A DNA stretch of 21,383 bases from JBBPYC01 sp038200275 (lineage in GTDB: Bacteria > Pseudomonadota > Gammaproteobacteria > Burkholderiales > Burkholderiaceae_C). The notes below the pieces were generated by a model. The model was not told the origin of the DNA. It saw only the letters and a list, made by a program, of their open reading frames with translations, and did no database searches. The DNA is taken from contig JBBPYC010000045.1 of assembly GCA_038200275.1 (NCBI GenBank), forward strand, positions 1 to 21,383, read 5' to 3'. Within the stretch, counting starts at the first letter, position 1. Every line of letters begins with the position of its first letter. The position numbers were made by a program, and so were the translations under genes. Positions 1 through 8,214 of the stretch are shown piece after piece.

Positions 1-1
1 T

Positions 2-835
2 CAGCGCCGCATCGTAGAGCTCGAGCTGCAACAGGCGCGCTACGAGGCCACGCTCGCTGAGCGCCGCTACGCGGCGTGTGATCCAGACAACCGGTTGATC
101 GCGGCACAGCTTGAGAAGAGCTGGGAGGGCGCGCTGCAACGTGTGCTGGCCTGCGAGAAGCGCTTGACCTCGGTCGAGCAGTCGCAGTCCTCCTCCAAGC
201 CCGACTTGGCTGGTCTCGCTGAAGATCTCGAAGCCGCGTGGAATGCGCCGGGCGTGACGATGCGCGCGCGCCAGCAATTGCTGCGCACGCTCGTCAAGGA
301 CATCGTTGCCGATGTCGACGATGCGACCCGTGAGGTCGTGCTGACGGTCCACTGGCGCGGAGGCCAGCATTCGCAGGTGAGGGTCATCAAGCCGCGACCA
401 GGCGAGCACGGATGCCGTACGCCTGAACAGGCGCTTGCCGTCATCCGCAGCATGGCAGGCAAGTGGCCCGACGAGCACGTCGCTGCGACGCTCAACCGCA
501 TGGGCCTTCCCACCGGTCAGGGCAAGACGTGGACCGCACACCGCGTGGGCTCCGTGCGCATGGTCAACGACATCCGTGCGTACCGTTCGGCGCACCAGGA
601 TGGGCAGTGGCTGACCATGTCGGAAGCCGCCGCCCAGCTCGGCGTCAACAACCACCGCATTCGGCGCTTGATCAAGGAGGGAGTGCTGTCCGCTGTGCAG
701 GTAGTGCCCCGGGCGCCGTACCAGATCCAGGCAAGCGATCTGCTGGATCAGAAGGTCATCGACGCGGCGGCGCGAACAGATCGCCCGTGTCGCATCGCGG
801 CTGCGAATCAGATCTCAATGTTTTCAAGCACTTAA
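2..835 (+). CDS. Large serine recombinase, C-terminal part (5' end outside window)
   Basis: An open frame enters from the left edge and stops at TAA 833-835, so the N-terminal catalytic resolvase domain lies outside the window and the catalytic serine cannot be checked. The first visible residues include ARYEATLAERRY followed by DPDNRL, a segment I recognise from large 'recombinase family' proteins after the zinc-ribbon, with a charged helical (coiled-coil-like) stretch. Near the C-terminus, LTMSEAAAQLGVNNHRIRRLIKEG is an excisionase/MerR-like helix-turn-helix. The protein ends NQISMFSST, a typical tail for these recombinases, so the C-terminus looks intact. Such enzymes integrate or excise mobile elements. 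Its stop lies about 24 bp from where the IS66 tnpC reading frame breaks, which suggests this recombinase sits at the edge of its own element. The nearest internal ATG (95) is not the real start. Confidence 0.8.
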   Translation, partial: QRRIVELELQQARYEATLAERRYAACDPDNRLIAAQLEKSWEGALQRVLACEKRLTSVEQSQSSSKPDLAGLAEDLEAAWNAPGVTMRARQQLLRTLVKDIVADVDDATREVVLTVHWRGGQHSQVRVIKPRPGEHGCRTPEQALAVIRSMAGKWPDEHVAATLNRMGLPTGQGKTWTAHRVGSVRMVNDIRAYRSAHQDGQWLTMSEAAAQLGVNNHRIRRLIKEGVLSAVQVVPRAPYQIQASDLLDQKVIDAAARTDRPCRIAAANQISMFSST

Positions 836-847
836 GGAAGTGGGGCA

Positions 848-2245
848 CTATGGACAGGCCATTGCCCACGGCCTGATCTGCTGCTCGTCGTGGTTGTTGT
901 CGATCGGCAGCCGGGGGTCGTTGAGGTAGCGCGTGAGCGCCGCCCAGCGGTTCAGGCTGTAGTCGATGGCGCGTGCGGTGGCCGAACCGCTATGGACCCT
1001 GGCGCGCTGCGCGACCAGCCAATCGTGCAATGCGCTGGCCATCGGCGCGGCCCGTTCTCGTCGCTGCTGCAGCCGATCGTCGGCATCCTTGCCCAGGATG
1101 TCGCGCTCGATGCCGTAGAGTTGCCCGATCAACTCGAGCGCGGTCTGCGCGAGCGTGCTCTTGTTGGCCTCGTGCAGTTCGACGAACTTGCGCCGTGCAT
1201 GCGCCATGCAGCCCACTTCGCTGACGCCGAGCGCGAACAGGGCCTTGTAGCCGCTGTAGTCGTCGCAGACGAGGTGGCCGGTCCACGCAACCTGGTCGCG
1301 TTCTCGCTTGTCCGGGTCGTGGCCGAGGAACGCTCGGGCGTGTTCGCCGGAGCGACCCGCCGTGAAGTCGTAGACCACCGCCTTCAGCCCCTCGCTGGTG
1401 GCGGCTGCATAGGCCCAGAGATACGCGCGTTGGGTCTTGCCGTTGCCCGGTGCGAGCACCGCCACCGGCGTCTCGTCGGCGTGCAGCACCTGGCAGTGCA
1501 GCAGGTGCGCCTTCAGCGCCTCCACCAGCGGCTGCAGCCGCGCGCCGCACTGGCCGACCCAGGCTGCCAGTGTCGAGCGCGGGATCGTCAGGCCAGCGCG
1601 CCCGAAGATCGCCTCCTGGCGGTACAGCGGCAGGTGATCGGCATGTTTGGCCACCAGCACCTGGGCGAGCAGCCCGGCGGTGGGGATGCCCTTGTCGATT
1701 ACGGCCGCCGGCACTGTGGCCTGCACCAAGGTGCGGCACTGTGCACAGGCCCACTTGCCCCGCACATGCCGCTCGACCGTGAACACGTCCGGGGTGTAAT
1801 CGAGCTTCTCGCTCACGTCCTCGCCGATGCGCTTCATCTGGCAGCCGCACTCACACGTGGTGCTCTCGGGCTCGTGGTGGCGCTCCACGCGCGGGAACCG
1901 TTCGGGCAGCGCGCGGCGCTTTGGAGTTGCCTTCTCGGTATCTGGCTTGGGCGGCAGCGTGGCCTGCAGGGTGGCGATCTGCTCTTCGATCGCCGCGATG
2001 TCGCCTTCGACGGCCTCGTCGAACAGCACGCGTTGCTCGGCGCTCAGCTGCTCGCTCTTCGCGCCGAATCGCAGCCGCTTGAGCTGCGCGATCTCGAACG
2101 TCAGCTTGTCGATCTTGGCATCGCGCCAGACGATCTCATTGGCGTCACGGCCGCTGCGCTCGATCAGCTGGCCGACGAGCGCACGTAGCTGATCGGCGTC
2201 CAGTTCGCCGAGCTTGTCGCGGTCGATTTGCGTGATGTCCAGCAT
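848..2245 (-). pseudogene. tnpC: IS66 transposase TnpC, C-terminally truncated
   Basis: The 465-aa product matches the IS66 DDE transposase. It has an N-terminal helical region, a zinc-binding segment with CECGCQ and CAQC, then the catalytic core with HADETPV and CDDYSGYKAL, and finally LPIDNNHDEQQIRPWAM. In intact IS66 transposases this last motif continues into a GRxNWLFAG-type stretch and roughly 50-70 further residues. Here it ends instead with ACP and a stop, in sequence shared with the recombinase flank. The three acidic catalytic positions appear to be present, but the IS66 C-terminal domain is lost, so activity is doubtful. The ATG at 2243-2245 lies 80 bp downstream of tnpB. Confidence 0.85.
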
Positions 2246-2325
2246 GGCGTCCAGTGTCGATGAATGACACCGCGATCACCATTGGCATTTCCTCGGATTG
2301 CCTTATGCGGCCAGGCGCGTTGCGC

Positions 2326-2661
2326 TCACAGCACGCTGATCACGCCGGCGTCACCCACCCGGTGCCACGGCAGTCCGAGGACCAGCGCATCGAGTTGCTG
2401 GTGCGTGATCGTTTGATGTGCGCAGTCCCCGCCGCCAGGCCAGATGAAGCGGCCCTCGTGCAGGCGCCGCGCGGCCAGCCAGACGCCGATGCCGTCGTGC
2501 ACCAGCACCTTCAGCCGCGTCGATCGCCGGTTGGCGAAGACATAGGCGTGGTGCGGGCGGGCGGCGCCGAAGACCTGTACGACACGCGCCAATGCAGTGT
2601 CCGTGCCGGCACGCATATCCATCGGCTCGGTCGCCAGCCAGACGGCCTCAATCCGGATCAT
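2326..2661 (-). CDS. tnpB: IS66 accessory protein TnpB (Orf2)
   Basis: The 111-aa protein has the standard length and pattern of IS66 Orf2: an opening near IEAVWLATEPMDMRAGTD, then HHAYVFANRRSTRLKVLVHDGIGVWLAARRLHEGRF. This family is required together with TnpA and TnpC for transposition of IS66 elements, but its biochemical role is poorly known. It starts 9 nt after the tnpA stop, consistent with co-transcription and coupled translation. It appears intact. Confidence 0.9.
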   Translation of the reverse strand: MIRIEAVWLATEPMDMRAGTDTALARVVQVFGAARPHHAYVFANRRSTRLKVLVHDGIGVWLAARRLHEGRFIWPGGGDCAHQTITHQQLDALVLGLPWHRVGDAGVISVL

Positions 2662-2670
2662 GGGCGCGGA

Positions 2671-3066
2671 TCACCGAAGCCAGTCGCGCAGCCAGGCCGC
2701 ACATTCGGCGGCGGCGGCAGCCGGCCAGACGATGTGGACCGTCGTGCCTGAGCGGTGCAACTCGATGCGGATGTCGCCCTCCACAGGCTGCGCCTTCAGC
2801 GCGAGGGGGATGAACGTGGGCGGCGCCTGCGGCGGCTGCCGGCTCACTGCTTCGGGTGCGATCGCTGCAGGCGGCTTTGCGGTGTTCGCCTGCTCGGCAT
2901 CGATCACCCATCTGCGCAGCAGGTTCGCGTTCAAGCTGTGCGCGAGTGCGACCGCGGCGATGGAGACGCCTGGCCGCGTGCACTCGCCGACGACGGCAGC
3001 CTTGAACGCCGCGCTGTGCCGACGCCTGCGTCGCCGGCCCATCAAATCAACCCCGTAAGTGTTCAT
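2671..3066 (-). CDS. tnpA: IS66 accessory protein TnpA (Orf1), HTH
   Basis: This 131-aa protein has an N-terminal Tnp_8/Orf1-type helix-turn-helix (RRRRRRHSAAFKAAVVGECTRPGVSIAAVALAHSLNANLLRRWV), an alanine/proline-rich linker, and a C-terminal part ending WLRDWLR. Orf1 of IS66 probably binds the element's ends. The frame opens with MNTYGVDLMGRRRR. Either the ATG at 3066 or the ATG eight codons later could be the start; the second has a GGGG stretch a suitable distance upstream, while the first has no clear ribosome binding site. The gene lies about 77 bp inside the surviving IS end. Confidence 0.85.
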   Translation of the reverse strand: MNTYGVDLMGRRRRRRHSAAFKAAVVGECTRPGVSIAAVALAHSLNANLLRRWVIDAEQANTAKPPAAIAPEAVSRQPPQAPPTFIPLALKAQPVEGDIRIELHRSGTTVHIVWPAAAAAECAAWLRDWLR

Positions 3067-3119
3067 GTGTCCGCGTAAGTTATGCGGATACGAGACTCCT
3101 ATAGCCGCTCGGCGCGGTC

Positions 3120-3143
3120 AATATGACTTGGCTGGCCGCTTAC
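3120..3143 (-). repeat. Surviving terminal inverted repeat of the IS66 element
   Basis: Read on the minus strand from 3143 the sequence is GTAAGCGGCCAGCCAAGTC, matching the GTAAGCG start seen in many IS66-family termini. No partner repeat is visible near 850-870. The exact inner limit is not determined. Confidence 0.6.
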
Positions 3144-3495
3144 GATACACCAGACCTGCTAACCGATTGAATCGCGTGGCAAGTTGGTGAGCAGGCAGAT
3201 GGCAAATTTCGGGGTTACTGGCTTGAGTCGTAGCGGACTGCTCCCTCCTTGCCAAATGCTTGTCTGATGGCGACGCCTGGGCCGGGGCCAAGCTGCTGGT
3301 AAGTGTCGGGCAGCAGATTCAGCGTAGATGACCGAGACCATCCCTGCTGAATATGCCGGTTTCGTGAAGGAACCGCGGCGCTTGGTCTGAGTGACACAAA
3401 CGATTCATCAACCGTGTTTTGCTGCTTTATCAATAGCAAGCAATGATGATTGAGCGGCAACCTTTGGTCATTTTTATGGAAAATCCAACGCGGGT
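3144..3495. other. Non-coding flank between IS66 and the TRAP/amidase operon
   Basis: About 350 bp with no recognisable gene. Short open frames exist on the minus strand (3159-3341, 3215-3460), but they resemble no family I know, have no convincing ribosome binding site and mutually overlap. The segment is downstream of the minus-strand operon, where I see no clear intrinsic terminator. It may be old mobile-element debris. Confidence 0.5.
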
Positions 3496-3657
3496 TCAGG
3501 TATCCGCTTCGTTGCGCGCCTGCCAGAGGTCGATCAGCATCATTGCGACGCCGATCAGCACCACAACGATCATCGCAATTTCGTGGATCTTGATCACGAA
3601 GCTTGCCAGAAACGCGATCATCAAAGCCGCGCCGATCAGGCCGAACAGCAGTTTCAT
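3496..3657 (-). CDS. Small membrane protein (53 aa), last gene of the TRAP/amidase operon
   Basis: The reading frame runs from ATG at 3657 to TGA at 3496 and encodes 53 residues: an MKLLFGLIGAALMIAFLASF hydrophobic segment, a short KIHE link, a second hydrophobic segment (IAMIVVVLIGVAMMLIDLW) and a polar tail ending RNEADT. Two transmembrane helices are likely. A good ribosome binding site, AGGAG, lies 7 nt before the ATG, and the gene starts 31 nt after the amidase stop, so it is probably part of the same transcript. I do not recognise a named family. Its position suggests a membrane partner of the transporter or simply an accessory protein; no function can be read from sequence. Confidence 0.75.
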   Translation of the reverse strand: MKLLFGLIGAALMIAFLASFVIKIHEIAMIVVVLIGVAMMLIDLWQARNEADT

Positions 3658-3688
3658 CGAGTTGCTCCTAACGACATTTCATCCACTG

Positions 3689-5035
3689 TCATATTGCCTC
3701 CTGTGCCGCCTGCACGAGCCACCGTGCGGTACGCAGCAGACGGGCGTCGTCGCCGCGCCGGCCCACGAGCTGCACGCCAATGGGCAGACCGTTCTCGCCG
3801 TGCAGCAGCGGCAGGCTGATGCACGGCATGCCGAGAAACGTCCATAGCGTGCACAGCAACGGATCGCCCGTGGCGTCCAGCCCGGCCGGCGCGGTGCCGA
3901 GTGCAGCCGGCGTGATCAGCGCATCGAAGTGCTCGAATACCGGCTCGAAGCCCTGCAACAGGATCGGCACGCGTGCCAGCGCTTCACGGTACGCCACTGC
4001 GGTGATGGCACGGCCGCGTTCAATCTGGCTTCTCAGTGAGGGGGACAATTTGTCACGGCCGCGGTCGTATTCGGCGGCGAACGAACCTGCGATGTCGGCT
4101 TCCATGACGGTTTTATGCCACTGCACTGCGTCGGCCGCATTCGCGGGCAACTCGAATGGTGCGATGCGGTCACCAAGCAGTTCGACGAGTTCGGTGAACG
4201 CGGCCTGCGCGTCGGGCTCAACGCGAGGCCAAAACGGGGTGGCAACCCAGGCGAGCGACGGCGGGAACGGCGCCGCCGACCGCGCGGTCTCCAACAATTT
4301 TGGCGTGGCTGTCATGCGCGTCAGCGGGTCGTTGGCATCAAAGCCTGCGAGCACGTCCGCCAGCAACGCCACGTCATCCAACGTGCGACCGAACACGCCG
4401 ATTGCATCGAGCGGCGGCGACTGGGTGAGCACACCGGTGCGGCCAATCAGCCCGGCACTCGGCTTGAACCCGTAGACGCCACAAAACGACGCTGGGCGGA
4501 TCACCGAGCCATTCGTCTGGGTGCCGACCGCCAGTGGCACCATGCCGGCAGCCACCGCGGCGGCCGATCCGCTCGATGAACCGCCAGGCGTGTGCTGCGG
4601 ATCGTGCGGATTGCGCGTCTTGCCGGGCGCATAAGTTGCAAGTTCGGTCGTCACGGTCTTGCCCATGACGATGCCGCCCGCTGCACGCAGCCGCTGCACG
4701 AGTTGGGCGTCTTCGCGCGGACGCCGGCCTGCATGCAGCACGGTGCCGTCTTCGGTCGGCAACCCGACGGCGTCGATGATGTCCTTCAACCCGATGGGCA
4801 TACTGGACAGCGCACCGTGCGGCTGGCCAGCGGCGTGCCGTTCATCGCCCTGCTCGGCTTGCGCGATCAGATAGTTGCGGTCCAGATGGGCCCAGGCCAG
4901 CACCTGACCCTCCACTTCGTCCACGCGCGCCAGCAGCGCGTTCGCATAGTCGACCGCAGAAATCTCGCCAGCGGTCATGCGCGCGACCGCTTCGATGGCG
5001 CTCAGCGCGGCCAGACTTGTTCGCTCGTTGCTCAT
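3689..5035 (-). CDS. Amidase (amidase signature family)
   Basis: The 448-aa protein carries the full amidase-signature set: the catalytic lysine in MPIGLKDIIDA (K84), the glycine/serine-rich GGSSSGS loop at 151-157 holding the cis-serine, and the nucleophile serine in GTQTNGSVIRPAS (S177). These enzymes hydrolyse amides to a carboxylate and ammonia by a Ser-cisSer-Lys mechanism. No signal peptide is visible, so it is probably cytoplasmic. The ATG lies 6 nt after the dctM stop without a clear Shine-Dalgarno sequence, implying translational coupling. Placement after a carboxylate TRAP transporter suggests import of an amide-bearing or related organic acid followed by hydrolysis; the substrate cannot be assigned. 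Many AS proteins are loosely annotated as Glu-tRNA amidotransferase subunit A, but without gatB/gatC nearby that is unlikely here. Confidence 0.9.
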   Translation of the reverse strand: MSNERTSLAALSAIEAVARMTAGEISAVDYANALLARVDEVEGQVLAWAHLDRNYLIAQAEQGDERHAAGQPHGALSSMPIGLKDIIDAVGLPTEDGTVLHAGRRPREDAQLVQRLRAAGGIVMGKTVTTELATYAPGKTRNPHDPQHTPGGSSSGSAAAVAAGMVPLAVGTQTNGSVIRPASFCGVYGFKPSAGLIGRTGVLTQSPPLDAIGVFGRTLDDVALLADVLAGFDANDPLTRMTATPKLLETARSAAPFPPSLAWVATPFWPRVEPDAQAAFTELVELLGDRIAPFELPANAADAVQWHKTVMEADIAGSFAAEYDRGRDKLSPSLRSQIERGRAITAVAYREALARVPILLQGFEPVFEHFDALITPAALGTAPAGLDATGDPLLCTLWTFLGMPCISLPLLHGENGLPIGVQLVGRRGDDARLLRTARWLVQAAQEAI

Positions 5036-5041
5036 GGCGTG

Positions 5042-6388
5042 TCAGCGGGAATAGAGCACTTCGGGCAGCCAGTTCACCAGCCCCGGGAAAACATAGATCG
5101 CAGCCATTGCAACAAACACCATCGATACGAACGGGAGACAACCCTTGAAGATGGTCACCAGCAACACGCTCGGTGGCGCCACCCCCTTTAGATAGTAGGC
5201 TGACATCGCCATTGGTGGTGTTAAGAATGACGTCTGAAGGTTCAAGGCAATCAGGATGCCGAAGAAGATCGGATCGACGTTGAAGTGCCCAAGCAGCGGC
5301 AAGAAAATAGGAACGAAGATGATGATGATCTCGCTCCACTCGAGTGGCCAGCCAAGCAGAAAGATGATCACCTGCGTCAACAGCAAGAATGTGACGGTGT
5401 TGAGGTCCAGGCCAAGCACAAACTCCTTGACCACGCTCTCGCCTCCGAGATAACTGAAGATGGAAGAGAACGTCCAGGACCCCACAAACAGATAACAGAC
5501 CATCGCCGATGTACGTGCCGTGAGATAAACCGCTTCACGCAACTTGTCCCAAGACATCGCTCGGTAGGCGATCGCCAACACCACCGATCCCAGTGCGCCG
5601 ATCGCGGCCGCCTCGCTGGGCGTGGCGAGCCCGAACAGGATCGCGCCGAGCACCGACATGATCAACACTGCCAGCGGCAAGAAGGCCTTCAGCAGCAAAA
5701 GCACAACTTCAATGAAGCTCATCTGCGATTGATCTGCCGGCAACCTGGGCATCAGCTTAGGCTTGGTGATCGCGAGGATCACCACATACGCCATGTACAA
5801 GCCGGCCAACAAGAAGCCTGGAAGCAGCGCCGCCGCATAAAGCTTCACGACCGACACACCCGCTGTCGCTCCATAGACGATCAGCATGATCGACGGCGGG
5901 ATCAGGATACCCAGCGTGCCGCCCGCGCAGATCACGCCAGCCGAAACCCGCTGGTCGTAGCCGGCCTTCAGCATGGCTGGAAACGCGAGCAGACCCATCA
6001 GCGTGACCACTGCGCCAACAATGCCAGTGGCGGTGGCGAACAATGCGCAGGTCACCAGCGCGGCGATCGCCATCGCACCCGGCACACGGCGGAATGCAAC
6101 CTGCAGACTCAGGAACAGCTTGTCCAGGATGTTCGAACGTTCGATCATGTAACCCATGAACAAGAACAGCGGGATGGCCACCAGGATGTCGCTGTTCATC
6201 ACGCTGAAAGTGTTCTGCGTGAACAGGTAAAACACCACGTTCTCAATGATCGGCTGACCAGCTTGGTAATAGGCGTAGAAGCCGAATCCGATGCCCATCG
6301 CCATCAGCGTGAACGCGATCGGAAAGCCGAGCAGGATCACGAAGATGAACGCACCCAGCATCAGCAAAGCAACGCTCGGGTTGCTCAT
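5042..6388 (-). CDS. dctM: TRAP transporter large permease, DctM-type
   Basis: A 448-aa, almost entirely hydrophobic protein with around twelve predicted membrane segments. It opens SVALLMLGAFIFVILLGFPIAFTLM and contains the motif region SAGVICAGGTLGILIPPSIMLIVYG, characteristic of TRAP large subunits. It is the sodium- or proton-coupled translocation subunit in the inner membrane, working with the small subunit DctQ and the periplasmic binding protein DctP. Its start overlaps the dctQ stop by 4 nt (ATGA), and the amidase follows after 6 nt. Size and sequence resemble the subfamily often labelled 'mannitol/chloroaromatic compound' TRAP permeases; that label is not evidence of substrate. Confidence 0.93.
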   Translation of the reverse strand: MSNPSVALLMLGAFIFVILLGFPIAFTLMAMGIGFGFYAYYQAGQPIIENVVFYLFTQNTFSVMNSDILVAIPLFLFMGYMIERSNILDKLFLSLQVAFRRVPGAMAIAALVTCALFATATGIVGAVVTLMGLLAFPAMLKAGYDQRVSAGVICAGGTLGILIPPSIMLIVYGATAGVSVVKLYAAALLPGFLLAGLYMAYVVILAITKPKLMPRLPADQSQMSFIEVVLLLLKAFLPLAVLIMSVLGAILFGLATPSEAAAIGALGSVVLAIAYRAMSWDKLREAVYLTARTSAMVCYLFVGSWTFSSIFSYLGGESVVKEFVLGLDLNTVTFLLLTQVIIFLLGWPLEWSEIIIIFVPIFLPLLGHFNVDPIFFGILIALNLQTSFLTPPMAMSAYYLKGVAPPSVLLVTIFKGCLPFVSMVFVAMAAIYVFPGLVNWLPEVLYSR

Positions 6389-6969
6389 GAACGCACCCCC
6401 GCATCCGGCCCGCTGGGGTGCGCTTGCATCAGCTGCTCGAGTTCCTCAATGTCGTGCATGCGCGGTGGCCAAGCGCCCTCTTTCAGGCACAGTACGCAGC
6501 GCAACACTTCGGATATGCCTTGCAGTGTCAGCGTCACGCCAGCAGCCGGTATCAGCATTTTGAGCGGCCAGATCGGGATGCCAACCGGGCTGTTCACGCT
6601 GACTTCGCGGATCACGAACGAATCGTGCGCATACCCCCAGCCTGCAAACACGAGCGCCAGCACACCTGGAAAAAAAAAGATGAAGTACAAAAATATTTCG
6701 AGACCAGCCTGGAAACGCGGCGGCCATCGGCGCGAGAACACGTCGGCACGCACGTGCCCACCGCGTGACAGCGTATAGGCACCAGCCATCAAAAACAGCG
6801 CACCGTACAGGATGAAGCTGAAGTCGAACGCCCAGCTGGTCGGATCGCGCAGCACATAGCGTACGAACACCTCATAGCTGACGCCCAGGGTAAGGATCAC
6901 GATGCACCACGCAAAGGCGTGGCCGATCGACTTGTTCAACAGATCAATCACGCGAATGACGTCACGCAC
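6385..6969 (-). CDS. dctQ: TRAP transporter small permease, DctQ-type
   Basis: A 194-aa membrane protein with four hydrophobic segments, including AFAWCIVILTLGVSYEVFVRYVL and FDFSFILYGALFLMAGAYTLSRGGHVRADVF. The pattern EVFVRYVLRDPTSWAFDFSFILYGALFLMAGAYTL is typical of DctQ. It starts with GTG at 6967-6969; GAGGAG lies 9 nt upstream. It overlaps dctM by 4 nt at its 3' end, so the two permease subunits are coupled. It is separated from dctP by 69 bp that hold an intrinsic terminator hairpin. The C-terminal tail (about residues 165-194) is hydrophilic and likely cytoplasmic. Confidence 0.9.
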   Translation of the reverse strand: MRDVIRVIDLLNKSIGHAFAWCIVILTLGVSYEVFVRYVLRDPTSWAFDFSFILYGALFLMAGAYTLSRGGHVRADVFSRRWPPRFQAGLEIFLYFIFFFPGVLALVFAGWGYAHDSFVIREVSVNSPVGIPIWPLKMLIPAAGVTLTLQGISEVLRCVLCLKEGAWPPRMHDIEELEQLMQAHPSGPDAGVRS

Positions 6970-6984
6970 AGGTTGGCGCTCCTC

Positions 6985-7012
6985 AAAAAAGAGGGAGGCG
7001 AAATGCCTCCCT
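6985..7012 (-). terminator. Intrinsic terminator/attenuator between dctP and dctQ
   Basis: Read on the minus strand, 27 nt after the dctP stop, a 7-bp GC-rich stem GGGAGGC / GCCTCCC (7011-7005 and 6999-6993) with a 5-nt loop is followed almost immediately by six T (6990-6985). This is a classic rho-independent terminator inside the operon. It would let the binding protein be made in excess over the membrane subunits. Confidence 0.8.
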
Positions 7013-7038
7013 ATGGACTTAGATGGCCAGCAATTCGA

Positions 7039-8214
7039 TCAAGCCGACATGCCCGGAATCTTGCCGTGGATGTGCTCATAGCCGAGCCTGTAGTCCGCTT
7101 CGTTCAGGAACATGTACTTTGCCACGCGCTTGGACCAAGCGAGCTGGCTGTCCACGACCTTCTTGAAGAATGGGTCCTCTTCGGACAGTTTCTTGTTGAC
7201 CACGTCCCAGGCCTTCAGTTGCGCTTCGAAAACCGATTTCGGCGTGCGCTTGACGTTGACTTTGTCGACGGTGATCAGGGCGTCTAGATCCTTCGAATAA
7301 TTGTCCATCGCGGTCCACCAGTTGGATTGCGAGGCGGCCTCGGCCGCGTAGCGCAGCACGGCCTGCAAATCCTTCGGCAGCGCGTCATGCTTGCGCTTGT
7401 TGAAAACGATCTCGAAGAACTCCATCGCCTGGTGGAAGCTGCCCATCATGTAGACCTTGGCCACGTCCTGCGCGCCAAAGCGTCGGTCCGAGGTTGGGTT
7501 GTTGTACTCAAACGCCTCGATCACGCCGCGGTCCATCGCCGGCACGATCTCGCCGCCAGGCAGCTGCGTGACTTTCACGCCCATCTCCTGCATCAGGTCG
7601 GCCGCAAGGCCCACGGTGCGGTACTTCAGCCCCTTCATGTCATCCGCGCTGTTGATCTCTCTTTTGAACCAGCCGAGTGGCTGCGTGGGCATCGGCATTG
7701 CAAAGTAGCCAACCACGTTCAGATTGAGTTTTTTCAACAGCTCCTGATACATCTCCAGACCACCGCCACGATAGATCCAGGCCAGGATCTGCGGCGCGTC
7801 ACACCCATTGATCGGTCCGGAGCCGAACAGCGAGGCGACCTTGCTCTTGCCGTACCAGTAGGCCGGCACTTGGTGCCCGGCGTCCAGCACGCCGCGGCTG
7901 ACTGCATCCATCACTTCGAACGGCTTGACCACTGCGCCGCCGACCAGGTAGTCGATGCGCAGCCGGCCTTCGGACATTTCATTGACGCGCTTGACGTACT
8001 CCTCCGCCATGTCGTTGAAGATGTCCTTGGCGCCCCAGGCGCCCTGCATCTTCATCACTGTCGGCGACTGTGCGACCGCGATCATCGGTGCGGCCATGGC
8101 CGCCACGCCTGCTGCGCCCGTTGCGGCTGCGCCGAGGAAGCGGCGACGTGCCGGCTTGGCTTCATCGACTGCTGCGGTCCAGTGGGATGTGGGTACGGAT
8201 GTGTCTTGGCTCAT
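7039..8214 (-). CDS. dctP: TRAP transporter periplasmic substrate-binding protein, DctP-type, Tat signal
   Basis: A 391-aa protein starting with a twin-arginine signal (ARRRFLGAAATGAAG, arginines at 23-25) followed by a hydrophobic stretch and an AVAQ cleavage region. The mature part matches the TakP-like branch of TRAP binding proteins: MQGAWGAKDIFNDMAEEYVKRV, YRTVGLAADLMQEMG with the conserved ligand arginine, and VIEAFEYNNPTSDRRFG. Members of this branch bind 2-oxo acids and other carboxylates; the ligand here is not known. It is exported folded into the periplasm and delivers substrate to DctQM. AGGAG lies 8 nt before the ATG. It is the first gene of the operon and faces the 263-bp divergent promoter region. 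Confidence 0.92.
   Translation of the reverse strand: MSQDTSVPTSHWTAAVDEAKPARRRFLGAAATGAAGVAAMAAPMIAVAQSPTVMKMQGAWGAKDIFNDMAEEYVKRVNEMSEGRLRIDYLVGGAVVKPFEVMDAVSRGVLDAGHQVPAYWYGKSKVASLFGSGPINGCDAPQILAWIYRGGGLEMYQELLKKLNLNVVGYFAMPMPTQPLGWFKREINSADDMKGLKYRTVGLAADLMQEMGVKVTQLPGGEIVPAMDRGVIEAFEYNNPTSDRRFGAQDVAKVYMMGSFHQAMEFFEIVFNKRKHDALPKDLQAVLRYAAEAASQSNWWTAMDNYSKDLDALITVDKVNVKRTPKSVFEAQLKAWDVVNKKLSEEDPFFKKVVDSQLAWSKRVAKYMFLNEADYRLGYEHIHGKIPGMSA

Larger units (their letters stand above)
860..3143 (-). mobile_element. IS66-family insertion sequence, truncated at its tnpC end
   Basis: Three minus-strand genes in the order tnpA (Orf1), tnpB (Orf2), tnpC (Orf3) define an IS66-type element. The upstream end is visible: read on the minus strand it begins GTAAGCGGCCAGCC at 3143, and GTAAGCG is a typical IS66 terminus. 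The opposite terminus is missing, because the tnpC frame loses similarity at about 858-862 and the recombinase gene stops at 835. With one end gone, the target duplication (usually 8 bp, here it would be 3144-3151) cannot be tested, and the element cannot move by itself. Confidence 0.8.

Noticed and set aside
890..2188. 432-codon open frame on the plus strand opposite tnpC
   Set aside because: It is the antisense shadow of the IS66 transposase in GC-rich DNA; no domain or ribosome binding site.
5285..6778. 497-codon plus-strand frame opposite dctM/dctQ
   Set aside because: Product is extremely rich in His, Arg, Gln and Asp and mirrors the hydrophobic TRAP genes on the other strand, a typical antisense shadow.
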